From Paramacrobiotus metropolitanus (Eukaryota; Tardigrada; Eutardigrada; Parachela; Macrobiotidae), in NCBI RefSeq assembly GCF_019649055.1, contig NW_026570225.1, positions 1,798,001 to 1,862,000 of the forward strand: a stretch of 64,000 bases of DNA, given 5' to 3'. The notes under the pieces were generated by a model. That model saw only the letters and a program-made list of their open reading frames with translations, was not told where the DNA came from and searched no databases. Both the position numbers and the translations under genes were made by a program. This document shows positions 17,330 to 27,897 of the stretch, piece by piece (the stretch's first letter is position 1; every line of letters begins with the position of its first letter).

Positions 17330-18369
17330 GAATATTGGCTGATGACTATAAGAATTAAGTAATTTCAAGGATGTGTTGAATTTTGGTTGCTTACAAACTG
17401 TTATAATATTGCAAAACCCGTACGCGTATTTAGCAATAATAGCCTACTCTATATTTCAGACTGCACGGTTTGTGTTAGTTGCGGCTCCGGTTCCATGTGG
17501 AACCTTCGGTTCCGGGTTGTTTTACGTCCGTTTGCGACGTTAGCAGCTGTAACCTAGCTGTAATGATTTTGACACGCTGTAGTGACTGTATCTGCACACT
17601 CACACACTCCTTGTGGCTAGATGGATAAACCTTCGGGTTTTGAAAGATAGTCTACATCGAGCGCGGTTTGGACTTAGATGGGTGACCACTCTGAGTTCAG
17701 GCTGCGAGAGCACGGCCCGCAAGGCCTGTGTGCGAAGTGCTTGGCTGAGGCAGCAATACCACCAAGGAGACGGGCACGGGAGATGGAGGATCACAATACC
17801 ACCCTGGCTACTCAGTAACGGCTTGGACTGAAGGCCTGTGATGTCCGCAGCACCAATCGTGCCAAATGGAAGGAGACAGGGAGATCAGTCGACGCAGAGA
17901 ATTAGCGCCTTCCCTAGAGATGTGCTTGCTGTCGTTTTCGAAACAACTAGCCCAATAAAGCAATAGCAAAGTACGGCTGTGTTTTTTTTATAAGTTAATA
18001 GGAACCAGGACTGTCTATATACTGTCCGTAAGTTGCATTTTGCGCTGATGACTGCCATTTTTACATGAATTTGTACTTTGCATTGTGCTTATTGTTGAGT
18101 AGGAGCACAAGTATTTCTACAGTTCTGGGTCAAGTTGTGTTAAACAGTATGCATTTCTTATCGCGTCCATGGTAACAAGCTTATGGCTGACCACTGGACC
18201 CAGCCAAATGATTTTGGCAAAAGGTTGACCATCTTAGATCCACCGATGCGCTGAGAGCATTCTTATGCACTTTAAAGTAGCAAAATTGATGAAGTAGAAG
18301 CCGATGTCCTTGGCCTCAAAGGAGAGGGGCCGAAGGTTTGGCACAGATAATTAGTATTCATATAACCAG
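17330..18369 (+). repeat. Repeat family C, diverged copy
   Basis: Begins with the family-C opening GAGCACGGATGAATATTGG and ends with the family-C close AGTATTCATATAACCAG (here TTAGTATTCATATAACC). In between it shares 'ccatggtaacaagc..tgaccactgg' and 'agtagaagcc' blocks with other copies but holds an unrelated segment at about 17,460-17,950. Confidence 0.55.
17605..17710 (+). repeat. Possible Pol III-derived (5S-like) SINE head
   Basis: GCGCGGTTTGGACTTAGATG followed directly by GGTGACC resembles the 5S rRNA box C region, and TGGCTAGATGG 50 bases upstream resembles a tRNA A box. There is no complete 5S or tRNA fold. It lies inside the diverged C repeat. Confidence 0.25.
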
Positions 18370-18379
18370 TTTACGGGAT

Positions 18380-19548
18380 CTACATCCGTACACAAACTTT
18401 TGCGGCGCAAGTTTGTTACGCAATGCACACTTCGCAACGGTTGATCGCATTGGTCCCAGCCGCTAAGAAAACTAAGAAAGAGAAAATCTAAGAAAACTTG
18501 AAAAACCGTAAGAAAGCCTAAGAATTCTAAGAAACCTAAGAACCTAAGAACCTAAGAAACCTAAAAAAACGAAGAAACCCAAGAAATCTAAGAAACCTAA
18601 AAAACCTAAGAAACCTGAGAAACCTAAGAATACCTAAGAAACCTAAGAAATTTAAGAAACCTGAGAAACCTAAGAAATATCGTATATGAAAGAATACGAG
18701 GTATACCGATCACGCTGGTGGGATTGGCTGCGATTAATTTTTGCACATGTTTCTTAAATTTTCAATATTTCGTAACGTGCCGATGCCGAAGGCCGCGGTC
18801 TGTCTTGGTTTTTCCGAACGGTGCATTTACCATGTATGTCTATGGGGGCCCATGGCAACAATTTGTTTTTTGGGGCTACTCCTTCCCTTTTGGGGCGTAT
18901 CGATGGCGCAATAGCGTAAGAACATTCGCGCCGTTGAGACGAATTTAACGCACTTGGCCGCGTCGAAATCGGTGCAGCCGCTCGCCCAAACATTGGCTAC
19001 TTTATCAATCGTGTACAGTGAAACTCCTCTTAACATTCACCTTCCTATAACATTCACCTCTTTACTGCATACATGAGGCTGGGAACCAAACCGTCCGGTA
19101 GACTTTAACACAAGGGCAGTTCTCTCTATAGCATTCACCCCTTTACAGCTGTAACATACACTTTTTATGGAACCGGTAACAGTTTTACCAGCTTATTCAA
19201 CCCCAGCATAACATACAGTTGGCTAGGCTGGTAAAAAAAACCATTTCGTAGACTGTAAAACAAAGTCCCGGCTTCTATTTGTAATCCGTTCAGTACCGGA
19301 TCTTCCAACGCCAGGCATACAAAAGGGCAGCAAAACCAACATTCAGACCGAATAATATCCACACTCTGGTATTTGGTTTTGTTTGGTAAAGTAAAACCTC
19401 CGGCGGCTACGCCCCTGTTCCCTGGAGGGCAGTGCCTCTGGGGGCAATGCTCCTGTATAACATACACCCCTCTGTAACATTCAGAAGGCCTGGAACGGAG
19501 GGTGTATGTTATAGAGAAGTTTCACTGTATACGTGGTTACGGATTTAG
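18380..19548 (+). mobile_element. Repeat family A, copy 1 (interrupted by a MITE)
   Basis: Starts CTACATCCGTA and ends TACGGATTTAG (one change from the expected TACGGATGTAG), so it has an 11-bp terminal inverted repeat. Inside are a CGCAA-rich head, a (CCTAAGAAA)n tract (about 18,466-18,680), then a shared block with 'gggcgtatcgatggcgcaat'. Without the 19,016 insertion it is about 655 bp. No coding capacity; likely a nonautonomous DNA transposon. Confidence 0.7.
19016..19527. mobile_element. pogo/Tigger-type MITE with TA target duplication
   Basis: Terminal inverted repeats start CAGTGAAACT(C/T)CTCT..TAACAT(T/A)CACC, the pattern of pogo-like nonautonomous elements, and the element is bracketed by TA (19,014-19,015 and 19,528-19,529). 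Copies A3 and A4 carry the uninterrupted site GTGTATACGTGG at the same place, proving this is a later insertion of 512 bp. Confidence 0.85.
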
Positions 19549-19567
19549 ATAACCAGTTTACGGAGGA

Positions 19568-19887
19568 CTACATCCGTAACCAGTTTGTCGGGTCAGATTT
19601 GGTTGATTAATTTAAGTTTTTGTTCGCATCGAGGCCGGTGGCCGAGGTGTGTCGTGTCATTACGGACATGAGAACAACTTGTCCATGTATGTCTATGGAG
19701 GCCCATGGAAACAACTTTCCTTTCCGGTCCCTTTTTTTCCCCTCGAGGCGCATCGTCTCGGTAATAGCGTAACATCCACCGCGTCGTTGCAGCGGTTCTT
19801 AGGCACTTGACCGCGTTGAATCGGCCTACCCATTCTCCCAAACATAGGTTTTTTTACCTTAAGCCGTCACGGTTGTTAAGGATGTAG
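19568..19887 (+). mobile_element. Repeat family B, copy 1
   Basis: 320 bp from CTACATCCGTA to AAGGATGTAG. Family B shares its termini with family A but has a different interior (CATCGAGGCCGGTGGCCGAG near the start, 'aaacataggtttttt' near the end). Noncoding. Confidence 0.7.
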
Positions 19888-20358
19888 TTATATTATATGA
19901 ATACTAACTACGTAACCAGGGTCCTCGACACTTTGCCGTTGTAACCAATTTTCTCCCGTTCCACACATCCAATCTGCCCGCTCTAAAGTGCTACAGAATC
20001 CTCTCAGTGTCGAGAGTGTTCCTGCATTATCAATTTTCTGGAAAGCCCACTACCCACAGTCCAGTGGTCACTCAAAAGCTTGTTACCATGGTGGCCATTA
20101 GCTTACCATGGGCTAACTGTAAATCCCCAGATTGTTACTATGTGTTATTATATCGAATTCTCATTAAAATTAGCGAACTGCGAATAAGCAAAATAACAGG
20201 TTCTGCTCACGCCTGTTTATTTTGTTCGTGCTTCTTTAATGTAATAGACATCGTGCCATTAAGTATTTAATACATACTTATACAGTTAACCTTTTTACAT
20301 GCTCGAAATCCTAAGACATTATTCATCCGTGCTGGGCTTGTTAACCAGTTTACGGGAT
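19888..20358. other. Spacer with an inverted fragment of repeat C
   Basis: About 20,060-20,110 ('ccagtggtcactcaaaagct' and following 'tgttaccatgg') is the reverse complement of the repeat C block found near 53,440. The rest is unassigned. Confidence 0.4.
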
Positions 20359-21071
20359 CTACATCCGTACACGAACTTTTGCGGCGCAAGTTTGTTACGC
20401 AATGCAGACTTCGCAACGGATGATTGCATTGGTCCCAGCCGCTAAGAAAACTACGAAAACTATGAAAGAGAAAATCTAAAAAAACTTGAGAAACCCTAAG
20501 AAAGCCTAAGAAACCTAAGAAAACAAAGAAACCCAAGAAATCTAAGAAACCTAAGAAACCTGAGAAACCTAAGAATACCTAAGAATACCTAAGAAAACCT
20601 GAGAATACCTAAGAAAACCTAAGAAAACCTAAGAAACCTAAGAAACCTAAGAAAACCTAAGAAACCTAAGAAACCTAAGAAACCTAAGAAACCTAAGAAA
20701 TATCGTATACGAAAGAATACGAGGTATACCGATCACGCTGGTGGGATTGACTGCGATTAATTTTGCACATGTTTCTTAAATTTTCAATACTTTGTAACGT
20801 GCCGATGCCGAAGTCCGCGGTCTGTCTTGGTTTTTCCGAACGGTCCGCGAAAAGACAATGCATTTACCATTTATGTCTATGGGGGCCCATGGCAGCAATT
20901 TGTTTTTTGGGGCTACTCCTTCCCTTTTAGGGCGTATCGATGTCGCAATAGCGTAAGAACATTCGCGCCGTTGAGACGAATTTAACGCACTTGGCCGCGT
21001 CGAAATCGGTTCAGCCGTTCGCCCAAACATTGGCTACTTTATCAGTCGTGTATAAGTGGTTACGGATGTAG
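20359..21071 (+). mobile_element. Repeat family A, copy 2
   Basis: 713 bp, CTACATCCGTA to TACGGATGTAG, with a (CCTAAGAAA)n tract at about 20,451-20,700. Closely similar to copies 1, 3 and 4. Confidence 0.75.
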
Positions 21072-21089
21072 ATAACCAGTTTACGGGAT

Positions 21090-21765
21090 CTACATCCGTA
21101 AACAAACTTTTGCGGCGCAAGTTTGTTACGCAATGCACACTTCGCAACGGTTGATTGCCTTGGTCCCAGCCGTTAAGAAAACTACGAAAACTAAGAAAGA
21201 GAAAATCTAAGAAGACTTGAGACACCCTAAGTAAGCCTAAGAAACCTAAGAAAACTAAGAAACCCAAGAAATCTAAGAAACCTAAGAAACCTGAGAAACC
21301 TAAGAATACCTAAGAATACCTAAGAATACCTAAGAAACCTAAGAAACCTAAGAAAACCTAAGAAAACCTAAGAAACCTAAGATATCTAAGAAATATCGTA
21401 TATCAAAGAATACGAGGTATACCGATCACGCTGGTGGGATTGACTGCGATTAATTTTTGCACATGTTTCCTAAATTTTCAATACTTTGTAACGTGCCGAT
21501 GCCGAAGGCCGCGGTCTGTCTCGGTTTTTCCGAACGGTCCGCGAACAGACAATGTATTTACCATGTTTGTCTATGGGGGCCCATGGCAACAATTTGTTTT
21601 TTGGGGCTACTCCTTCCCTTTTGGGGCGTATCGATGGCGCAATAGCGTAAGAATATTCGCGCCGTTGAGACGAATTTAACGCACTTGGCCGCGTCGAAAT
21701 CGGTTCAGCCGTTCGCCCAAACATTGGCTACATTATCAATCGTGTATACGTGGTTACGGATGTAG
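21090..21765 (+). mobile_element. Repeat family A, copy 3
   Basis: 676 bp, CTACATCCGTA to TACGGATGTAG, separated from copy 2 by only 18 bases (ATAACCAGTTTACGGGAT). (CCTAAGAAA)n tract at about 21,180-21,410. Contains the intact site that the MITE interrupts in copy 1. Confidence 0.75.
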
Positions 21766-21784
21766 ATAACCAGTTTACGGAGGA

Positions 21785-22110
21785 CTACATCCGTAACCAA
21801 TTTATCGGCGTCGGCTTTTGGTGATTAATTATTTTTGTTTTTGTTCGCATCGAGGCCGCTGGCCGAGGCGTGTCGTGTCATTTACACACATGGGAACAAC
21901 TTGTCCATGTATGTCTATGGAGGCCCATGGTAACAACTTTCCTTTCCGGTCCCCTTTTTTCCCCTCGAGGCGCATCGTCTCGGTAATAGCGTAACATCCA
22001 CCGCGTTGTTGCAGCGGTTCTGGCGCACTTGACCGCGTTGAAATCGGCCTACCCGTTCTCCCAAACATAGGTTTTTTAACCTTACTCTGTCATGGTTGTT
22101 ACGGATGTAG
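21785..22110 (+). mobile_element. Repeat family B, copy 2
   Basis: 326 bp between CTACATCCGTA and TACGGATGTAG; the linker to copy A3 is again ATAACCAGTTTACGG plus AGGA. Confidence 0.75.
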
Positions 22111-22120
22111 TTAACAAACT

Positions 22121-22884
22121 GAGCACGGATGAATATTGGATTACGACTGGGTAAATAGACTCGTTTAAAATTCAAATGTTGCAGTCTTTTGAGGTAGCAG
22201 TAGTAATTCACTAGCAGTTAGGAATTTTTTTGAAAAGAGATAGTTTTATAGGAATGTAAGACAATAGATCGCCTTCAGTTTATTTGATTAAACTGGTCAC
22301 AGCGAATGCTCTGCGGTCAACTTGCGTTTGTATCTGCTGAAAATCTTTCTGTTTCTGTTTCTGCAATTAGATCATTGACCAGCCAACAAGCGGATGTTTA
22401 CTGGCATTATATATTACGTTAGCAGTTTGCACTTTTTCTTATGAGTTGAGGTCGATTAAGCCGATACCTGATGCCTGGTTCTTCAAATGTTGACTTTTCG
22501 CCATTAAAATTTGTTTCGTTTGTTCCTCGGCTGCTACTTTTCATTTTATTTTAAAACTGACTGAATCATTTGTTCACTCGGTATGTGGTCCACAAAAAAC
22601 GCAGAGGCGAAGCCAATGCTGTTTCTTGTTTAACCCTAATTTGCCCGTGGTGAAAACAAGCGCATGTTAGCCCTATGGCATCCATGGCAACAAGCCTTTG
22701 AGTGACCACTGGGCTTATTCTACTTGTTAGAGTAGAAAAACCACTAGCTTTGTGTTACTCTACGTTTTGAAAAGATTCTGTGAAAATTTAAAGCTGCAAA
22801 ATCGGCTCAGTGGAAGCCGAGAGCATAGGTAACAAAGAGGAGAGGCCGAAAACCTGCAAGAGATGTACATTATTCATATAACAA
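22121..22884 (+). repeat. Repeat family C, copy 1 of a tandem pair
   Basis: Runs from GAGCACGGATGAATATTGG to AGATGTACATTATTCATATA. Shares long blocks with the next copy ('gatcgccttcagtttatttg', 'gcggtcaacttgcgtttgta', 'gcagaggcgaagccaatgct'). No coding frame retained in all copies. Confidence 0.7.
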
Positions 22885-22894
22885 GATGAGCATT

Positions 22895-23709
22895 GAGCAC
22901 GGATGAATATTGGCTTACGACTGTGCAAATAGACTAGTTTAAATCTCAAAAGTTGCAGTGTGTTCGAGAAGACAGTAGTTATGATTTCATAGTTAGCAGT
23001 TATGACTGTATTCGAGCCTCGAGGAAGCAGTAGTCATTCAATAGCAGTTATGAATTTGTTTGAAACGAGTTAATTTTAGTACGAGTATAAGACAACAGAT
23101 CGCCTTATTAGATTTAACTGGTGACGCGGAACGCTCTGCGGTCAACTTGCGTTTGTATCAGCTCAAATTTTTCGTGTTCCTGCATTTAGTTTGGTGACTA
23201 GTCAACAAGCGGACGCTTACTGGCATTACATAATATTACGAGTACGTTAGCAGTCTGCACTTTTTCTTATGAGTTGAGGTCGATCAGGCCAATATCTGAT
23301 GCCCGGTTCTTCAAATGTTGACCTTTCGCCATTAAATTTTTTTCGTTTGTGCCTCGGCTGCTATTTTGCATTTATTCTAAAACTAACTGAATCATTCGTT
23401 CACTCGGTATTTGGTCCACAAAAAACGCAGAGGCGAAGCCAGAGCTGTTTCTTGTTAAACCCTAATTTGCCCGTGGTGACAGACAAGCGTATGTTAGCCC
23501 TATGGCATCTATGGCAACAAGCCATTGAGTGACCACTGGGCTTATCCTACTTGTGAAGTAAAAAAACCACTAGCATTGTTTTACTCTACGTTTTGAAAGG
23601 ATTATGTGAAAACTTAAAGCTGCAAAATCGGCTCAGTGGAAGCTGAGAACATAGATAACAAAGAGGAGAGGCCGAAAACCTGCAAGAGATGTACAGTATT
23701 CATGTAACC
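22895..23709 (+). repeat. Repeat family C, copy 2 of a tandem pair
   Basis: Directly follows copy 1 in the same orientation, about 815 bp, ending AGTATTCATGTAACCAG before the next family A copy. Confidence 0.7.
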
Positions 23710-23721
23710 AGTTTACGGGAT

Positions 23722-24594
23722 CTACATCCGTACACGAACTTTTGCGGCGCAAGTTTGTTGCGCAACGCACACTTCGCAACGGTTGATTGCATTGGTCCCA
23801 GCCGCTAAGAAAACTACGAAAACTAAGAAAGAGAAAATCTAAGAAAACTTGAGAAACCCTAAGAAAGCCTAAGAAACCTAAGAAAACAAAAAAACCCAAG
23901 AAATCTAAGAAACATAAGAAACCTAAGAAACCTAAGAAACCTGAGAAACCTAAGAATACCTAAGAATACCTAAGAAACCTGAGAATACCGAAAAAAATCT
24001 AAGAAACCTAAGAAAACTTAAGAAACCTAAGATATCTTAGAAATATCGTATATGAAAGAATACGAGGTATACCGATTACGCTGGTGGGATTGACTGCGAT
24101 CAACTTTTGCACATGTTTCTTAAATTTTCGATACTTTGTAACGTGCCGATGCCGAAGGCCGCGGTCTGTCTCGGTTTTTCCGAACGATCCGCAAACAGAC
24201 AATGTATTTACCATGTATGTCTATGAGGGCCCATGGCAACAATTTGTTTTTTGGGCTACTCCTTCCCTTTTGGGGCGTATCGATGGCGCAATAGCGTAAG
24301 AACATTCGCGCCGTTGAGACGAATTTAACGCACTTGGCCGCGTCGAAATTGGTGCAGCCGCTCGCCCAAACATTGGCTACATTATCAATCGTGTATACGT
24401 GGTTACGGATGTGTATACGGTTACGGATGTTTATACGTGTATACGTGGTTACGGGCGTATCGATGGCGCAATAGCGTAAGAACATTCGCGCCGTTGAGAC
24501 GAATTTAACGCACTTGGCCGCGTCGAAATTGGTTCAGCCGTTCGCCCAAACATTGGCTACATTATCAATCGCATATACGTGGTTACGGATGTAG
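23722..24594 (+). mobile_element. Repeat family A, copy 4, with internal tandem duplication
   Basis: CTACATCCGTA to TACGGATGTAG. The last ~150 bases ('gggcgtatcgatggcgcaat' to the terminus) occur twice (about 24,273-24,420 and 24,449-24,594), which makes this copy longer than the others. (CCTAAGAAA)n tract at about 23,810-24,045. Confidence 0.7.
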
Positions 24595-24613
24595 ATAACC
24601 AGTTTACGGAGGA

Positions 24614-24946
24614 CTACATCCGTAACCAATTTATCGGCGCCGGCTTTTGGTGATTACTTAATTTTGTTTTTGTTCGCATTGAGGCCGCTGTCCGAGGCGT
24701 GTCGTGTCGTTTACGCACTTGGGAACAACTTGTCCATGTATGTCTATGGAGGCCCATGGTAACAACTTTCCTTTCCGGTCCCCTTTTTTCCCATCGAGGC
24801 GTATCGTCTCGCTAATAGCGTAACATCCACCGCGTCGTTGCAGCGGTTCTGGCGCACTTGACCGCGTTGAAATCGGCCTACCCGCTACCCGTTCTCCTAA
24901 ACATAGGTTTTTTAACCTTACTCTGTCACGGTTGTTACGGATGTAG
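24614..24946 (+). mobile_element. Repeat family B, copy 3
   Basis: 333 bp with both termini intact; the last array member before the giant retrotransposon. Confidence 0.75.
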
Positions 24947-25060
24947 TTAATTATGTGTTATTGTACTTTGCCTCAGCGTTAAATTAGTACATTCAGTTAT
25001 ATCAAAGTTATTTAGTTATATAGATATCAAAATCAGTTATATAGAAATGAGTTATATCAG

Positions 25061-25512
25061 TGTTAGAGGCACGACAGCCTGCGTGATAGATACGCCACTT
25101 TGCGTATGCGTATCACTGCACACATGCTGATTCGGCCTCTCTTGTACGTACGTGAGTGGCTGCACTGCACTCTCCGCCTAGCGGATCACACCGCGGGCGC
25201 ACTCACTGAGCATACTTGCTCTCTCGCTCCTCTCTCTCGCTGTATGACTCAGCGCATATACGCTCGCGTTGCATACGAGTCCAGTCTGCGCGCTCACATT
25301 CCATGTGTCTGGACAGCGTGACGCCGTTGCTGCCAGCACATTTCTTTCTCTACATTTTCATTACGCGTTAGAACTCGCTCGCAGCAACTTGACTTGATGA
25401 TTTCTGCCAGACATTGGCTTTGTTGTCTTTTTCTCCCGCAATCACGCGGTATTTGCTCCACTTTATTTGTACAATAAAGGTATCTGTGAGCTCTCTGCGC
25501 TTGCCTGTCACA
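25061..25512 (+). repeat. 5' LTR
   Basis: 452 bp, TGTTAGAGGC..CTGTCACA. AATAAA at 25,473-25,478 is a probable polyadenylation signal. Seven substitutions and no indels relative to the 3' LTR (about 98.5% identity), so insertion was fairly recent. Confidence 0.93.
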
Positions 25513-25530
25513 TGGTAAGCAGATCGTCTG
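25513..25530 (+). promoter_or_regulatory. Candidate tRNA primer-binding site
   Basis: TGGTAAGCAGATCGTCTG starts immediately after the LTR; TGG pairs with the CCA end of a tRNA as expected. I could not assign the tRNA. Confidence 0.55.
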
Positions 25531-26776
25531 GTTTTTCGTTCTACCGGATCCTTTGAGGAGACGGTAAAGGCATAATTTGCGGAGAACCCTGAAGAACCCG
25601 TGGTTGAAAGTCAGATTGACTGCGAACGCAGCCTCTGCTTCAACCTGGTCTTTGCTGTCTCGCGATTGTGGTAGCAACAGGTTGATCGCAAAAGCGATCC
25701 CTGCCACCTTCGCTTGCCCTATTTCTCGCCTCTCCCACACAAGGAGAGCATTTCGGCTGACTGCCCCAGACGGACGAACGGGAACTTCCCCACCGCAACT
25801 GACGGATCAGGCTCAGAAGAGAGCCTGCAGCGCGCGGAAGGAGCCTCTCAACAATCGGGGACCTTCGCCTTGAACGGCGACCCGCAACTCTAACGGATTT
25901 CGACCTCCCAACGGCGGATCACTGACCTCCACGGACACCAGTAACAAACCGGGAAAGTCCTGGTTACAGGTCGACACAGGTCGAATCTAATTATAACTCT
26001 TAATTTCTAACGGCTGAAACTTATTTCTAAGAACTAGAAATAATTTTTCTACGGTAAAAAAGTTAAATTTTGTCGGAGAAACCGACCTAAAACTTACTTT
26101 TACCGACCTAACTGATTACTCTGGATAACCGACCAGAGGTCGGTCATTGACTTTCTTTTCGATTTTGACGGACTTTTCACCGTCAGAAAAATTTCTAAGA
26201 ACCTAGAAATTATTTCTAACGGCTTAAGAACTAAAATTTCGACCAGAAAACATTTCTGATCGACCTAAAAATATTCTTGTTTTTCCGCGAAAATAAGCGC
26301 GAAAATTCTCGAACTTCCTTGTGACGTCAGAACGCTCGACTTTCAGTACTTTGAGGCTAGCCAATCAGCGTGCAGGGGAAACTTCCCATAAGCTTAACAT
26401 AGGCGTGAATCATCATTTTTTAAATTTTGCACGCGGCTCGCATTCTGTGACGTAGGCAGTGAAGTGCAAGACCACTTAGCCCTGTGACGTCATACTGGTC
26501 AGCACAGTAGTATAGGACGTACTCTACTGTAGTACCTTATCATACTGTACTGTACCATAGTACTGTATTGTAACGTTGTGTACTGAGTCATACACAGACA
26601 CATCAACACATCAACACAACAACAACATCAAGTCGGACCATCCTAACCCACGGAAGTTCCTGAACCTAAAGACGTTCCTGATTTCATTGAACATCCCCAC
26701 ATAAGGGATTGTTCAATTTATTGTACAACAGTACAAGTCTTGGTTGTTCCACTTGAACCGACCTGACCTGGCAACA
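25531..26776 (+). other. Leader between primer site and gag
   Basis: About 1.2 kb without a long frame. It contains a run of related AGAAATTATTTCTAA-like blocks (26,025-26,260), a hairpin CAGGCT..AGCCTG (25,808-25,827), and ends with ACA-rich repeats before the gag ATG. It may hold the packaging region. Confidence 0.5.
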
Positions 26777-27160
26777 ATGTCAAATCCGAAAGAGAATGAA
26801 TACGCCCGAAAGTTCAACACGGACTATTCGTGGCGTCTGACCTCAAATGCACCGTACTCACTACGGCATGCAGGTCGGGATGGAAGTCAGCCGTCATCAA
26901 CGGACTCGACGAAATCGGCCGAGGCAAGGGAGAAACGCAACGAGCGGATCCTCCTCGCCGATTCCAACCCAACGTCGGATGACAGCTTCGAGGACGCCCA
27001 TGACAAGACGTTCCTTGAGCCTAGAGCTGACTTAGCAGCCCCGTCCCACCCGACCGGGGGGGAACTGGAGAAGCTGCAGGCTGAGACCACATTGTCTCAC
27101 GCCGAGGCGGAACACCCACATGGTGCACCGACCTCTTTGGACCCAACTGAAGGAATCCAA

Positions 27161-27181
27161 CTGAGCTCACAGAAAGCTCAG
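27161..27181 (+). other. Hairpin, loop CACAGAA, stem CTGAGCT/AGCTCAG
   Basis: Seven perfect pairs around the 7-base loop, inside the gag frame. The stem is unrelated to the common CCGAC stem. Confidence 0.75.
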
Positions 27182-27339
27182 GAGTCGGAAACGACTACGA
27201 AAGTCACCGACGTCGGACGCAAATCACCCAACCAAACGGATGACGTGAAGAGGTCGACCTCACCCAAGTCGGGTAGAGCGACTTCACCGACCTTGAAGGT
27301 CGGAGAGGAGCAACCTAAAACAGAAATCGGTCAAGTCCA

Positions 27340-27358
27340 ACCGACCACAGAAGTCGGT
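27340..27358 (+). other. Hairpin, loop CACAGAA, stem ACCGAC/GTCGGT
   Basis: Six perfect pairs; in gag it encodes one PTTEVG unit. Neighbouring units at 27,287, 27,539, 27,590 and 27,653 keep the stem CCGAC/GTCGG and a 7-base loop of different sequence. Confidence 0.7.
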
Positions 27359-27866
27359 AGGGCTTCACCAACCTCAGAGGACGGTCAACGGAAACCAACC
27401 TCGGAGGTCGGTTATCCTCAACCAGAGGTCGGTCAACAGAAGCTGACCACTGAGGTCGGACCTCATCTGACAACACAAGTCGGAACCGAGGTCGGACGAC
27501 CCCAGCAATCACCAACCAAAGAAGTAGGCCAAGTCCAACCGACAACCGAAGTCGGAAGGATTACACTGACCAAGAAGGATGGAAGTCCACCGACCAACCA
27601 GGTCGGACCTCTTTCGACAACACAAGTCGGAACCGAGGTCGGGCAACTTCCACCGACCTCAAGGGTCGGACAACAGCAAGTCGGTCAAGTACAACCGACC
27701 TCCCTGGAACAGAAGCCAGTGGATAACAGGTCGGATATGGATGTCCAGTGGCCTAAACTACCGGTCAGAACGGGAGAAACTGAAGCTCCGCCACGAAGCG
27801 GACCTTACCTGGCTGGATCACCAACTAACATACCGATGCCTAACGAAAAGGCCATCTCACCGCTAA

Positions 27867-27897
27867 GTCGACCTTCGCCAACAGAAGGCGGGTCGAC
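27867..27897 (+). other. Hairpin, loop AACAGAA, stem of 7 + 4 bp
   Basis: GTCGACC pairs with GGTCGAC, and CGCC pairs with GGCG closing the loop, with a two-base bulge (TT) on the 5' side. Confidence 0.7.

Noticed and set aside
18466-18680. (CCTAAGAAA)n tracts as CRISPR or telomere sequence
   Set aside because: No unique spacers, so not CRISPR. The unit contains CCTAA but is irregular and internal to transposon-like repeats, so a telomeric origin is not supported.
18718-24299. Similar open frames (about 60-85 codons) recurring in several A repeats on both strands
   Set aside because: They recur because the DNA repeat recurs. They are not preserved in copy 5 and carry no motif.
25100-25321. 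Open frame inside the LTR
   Set aside because: Also present in the 3' LTR simply because the LTRs are identical; no protein motif.
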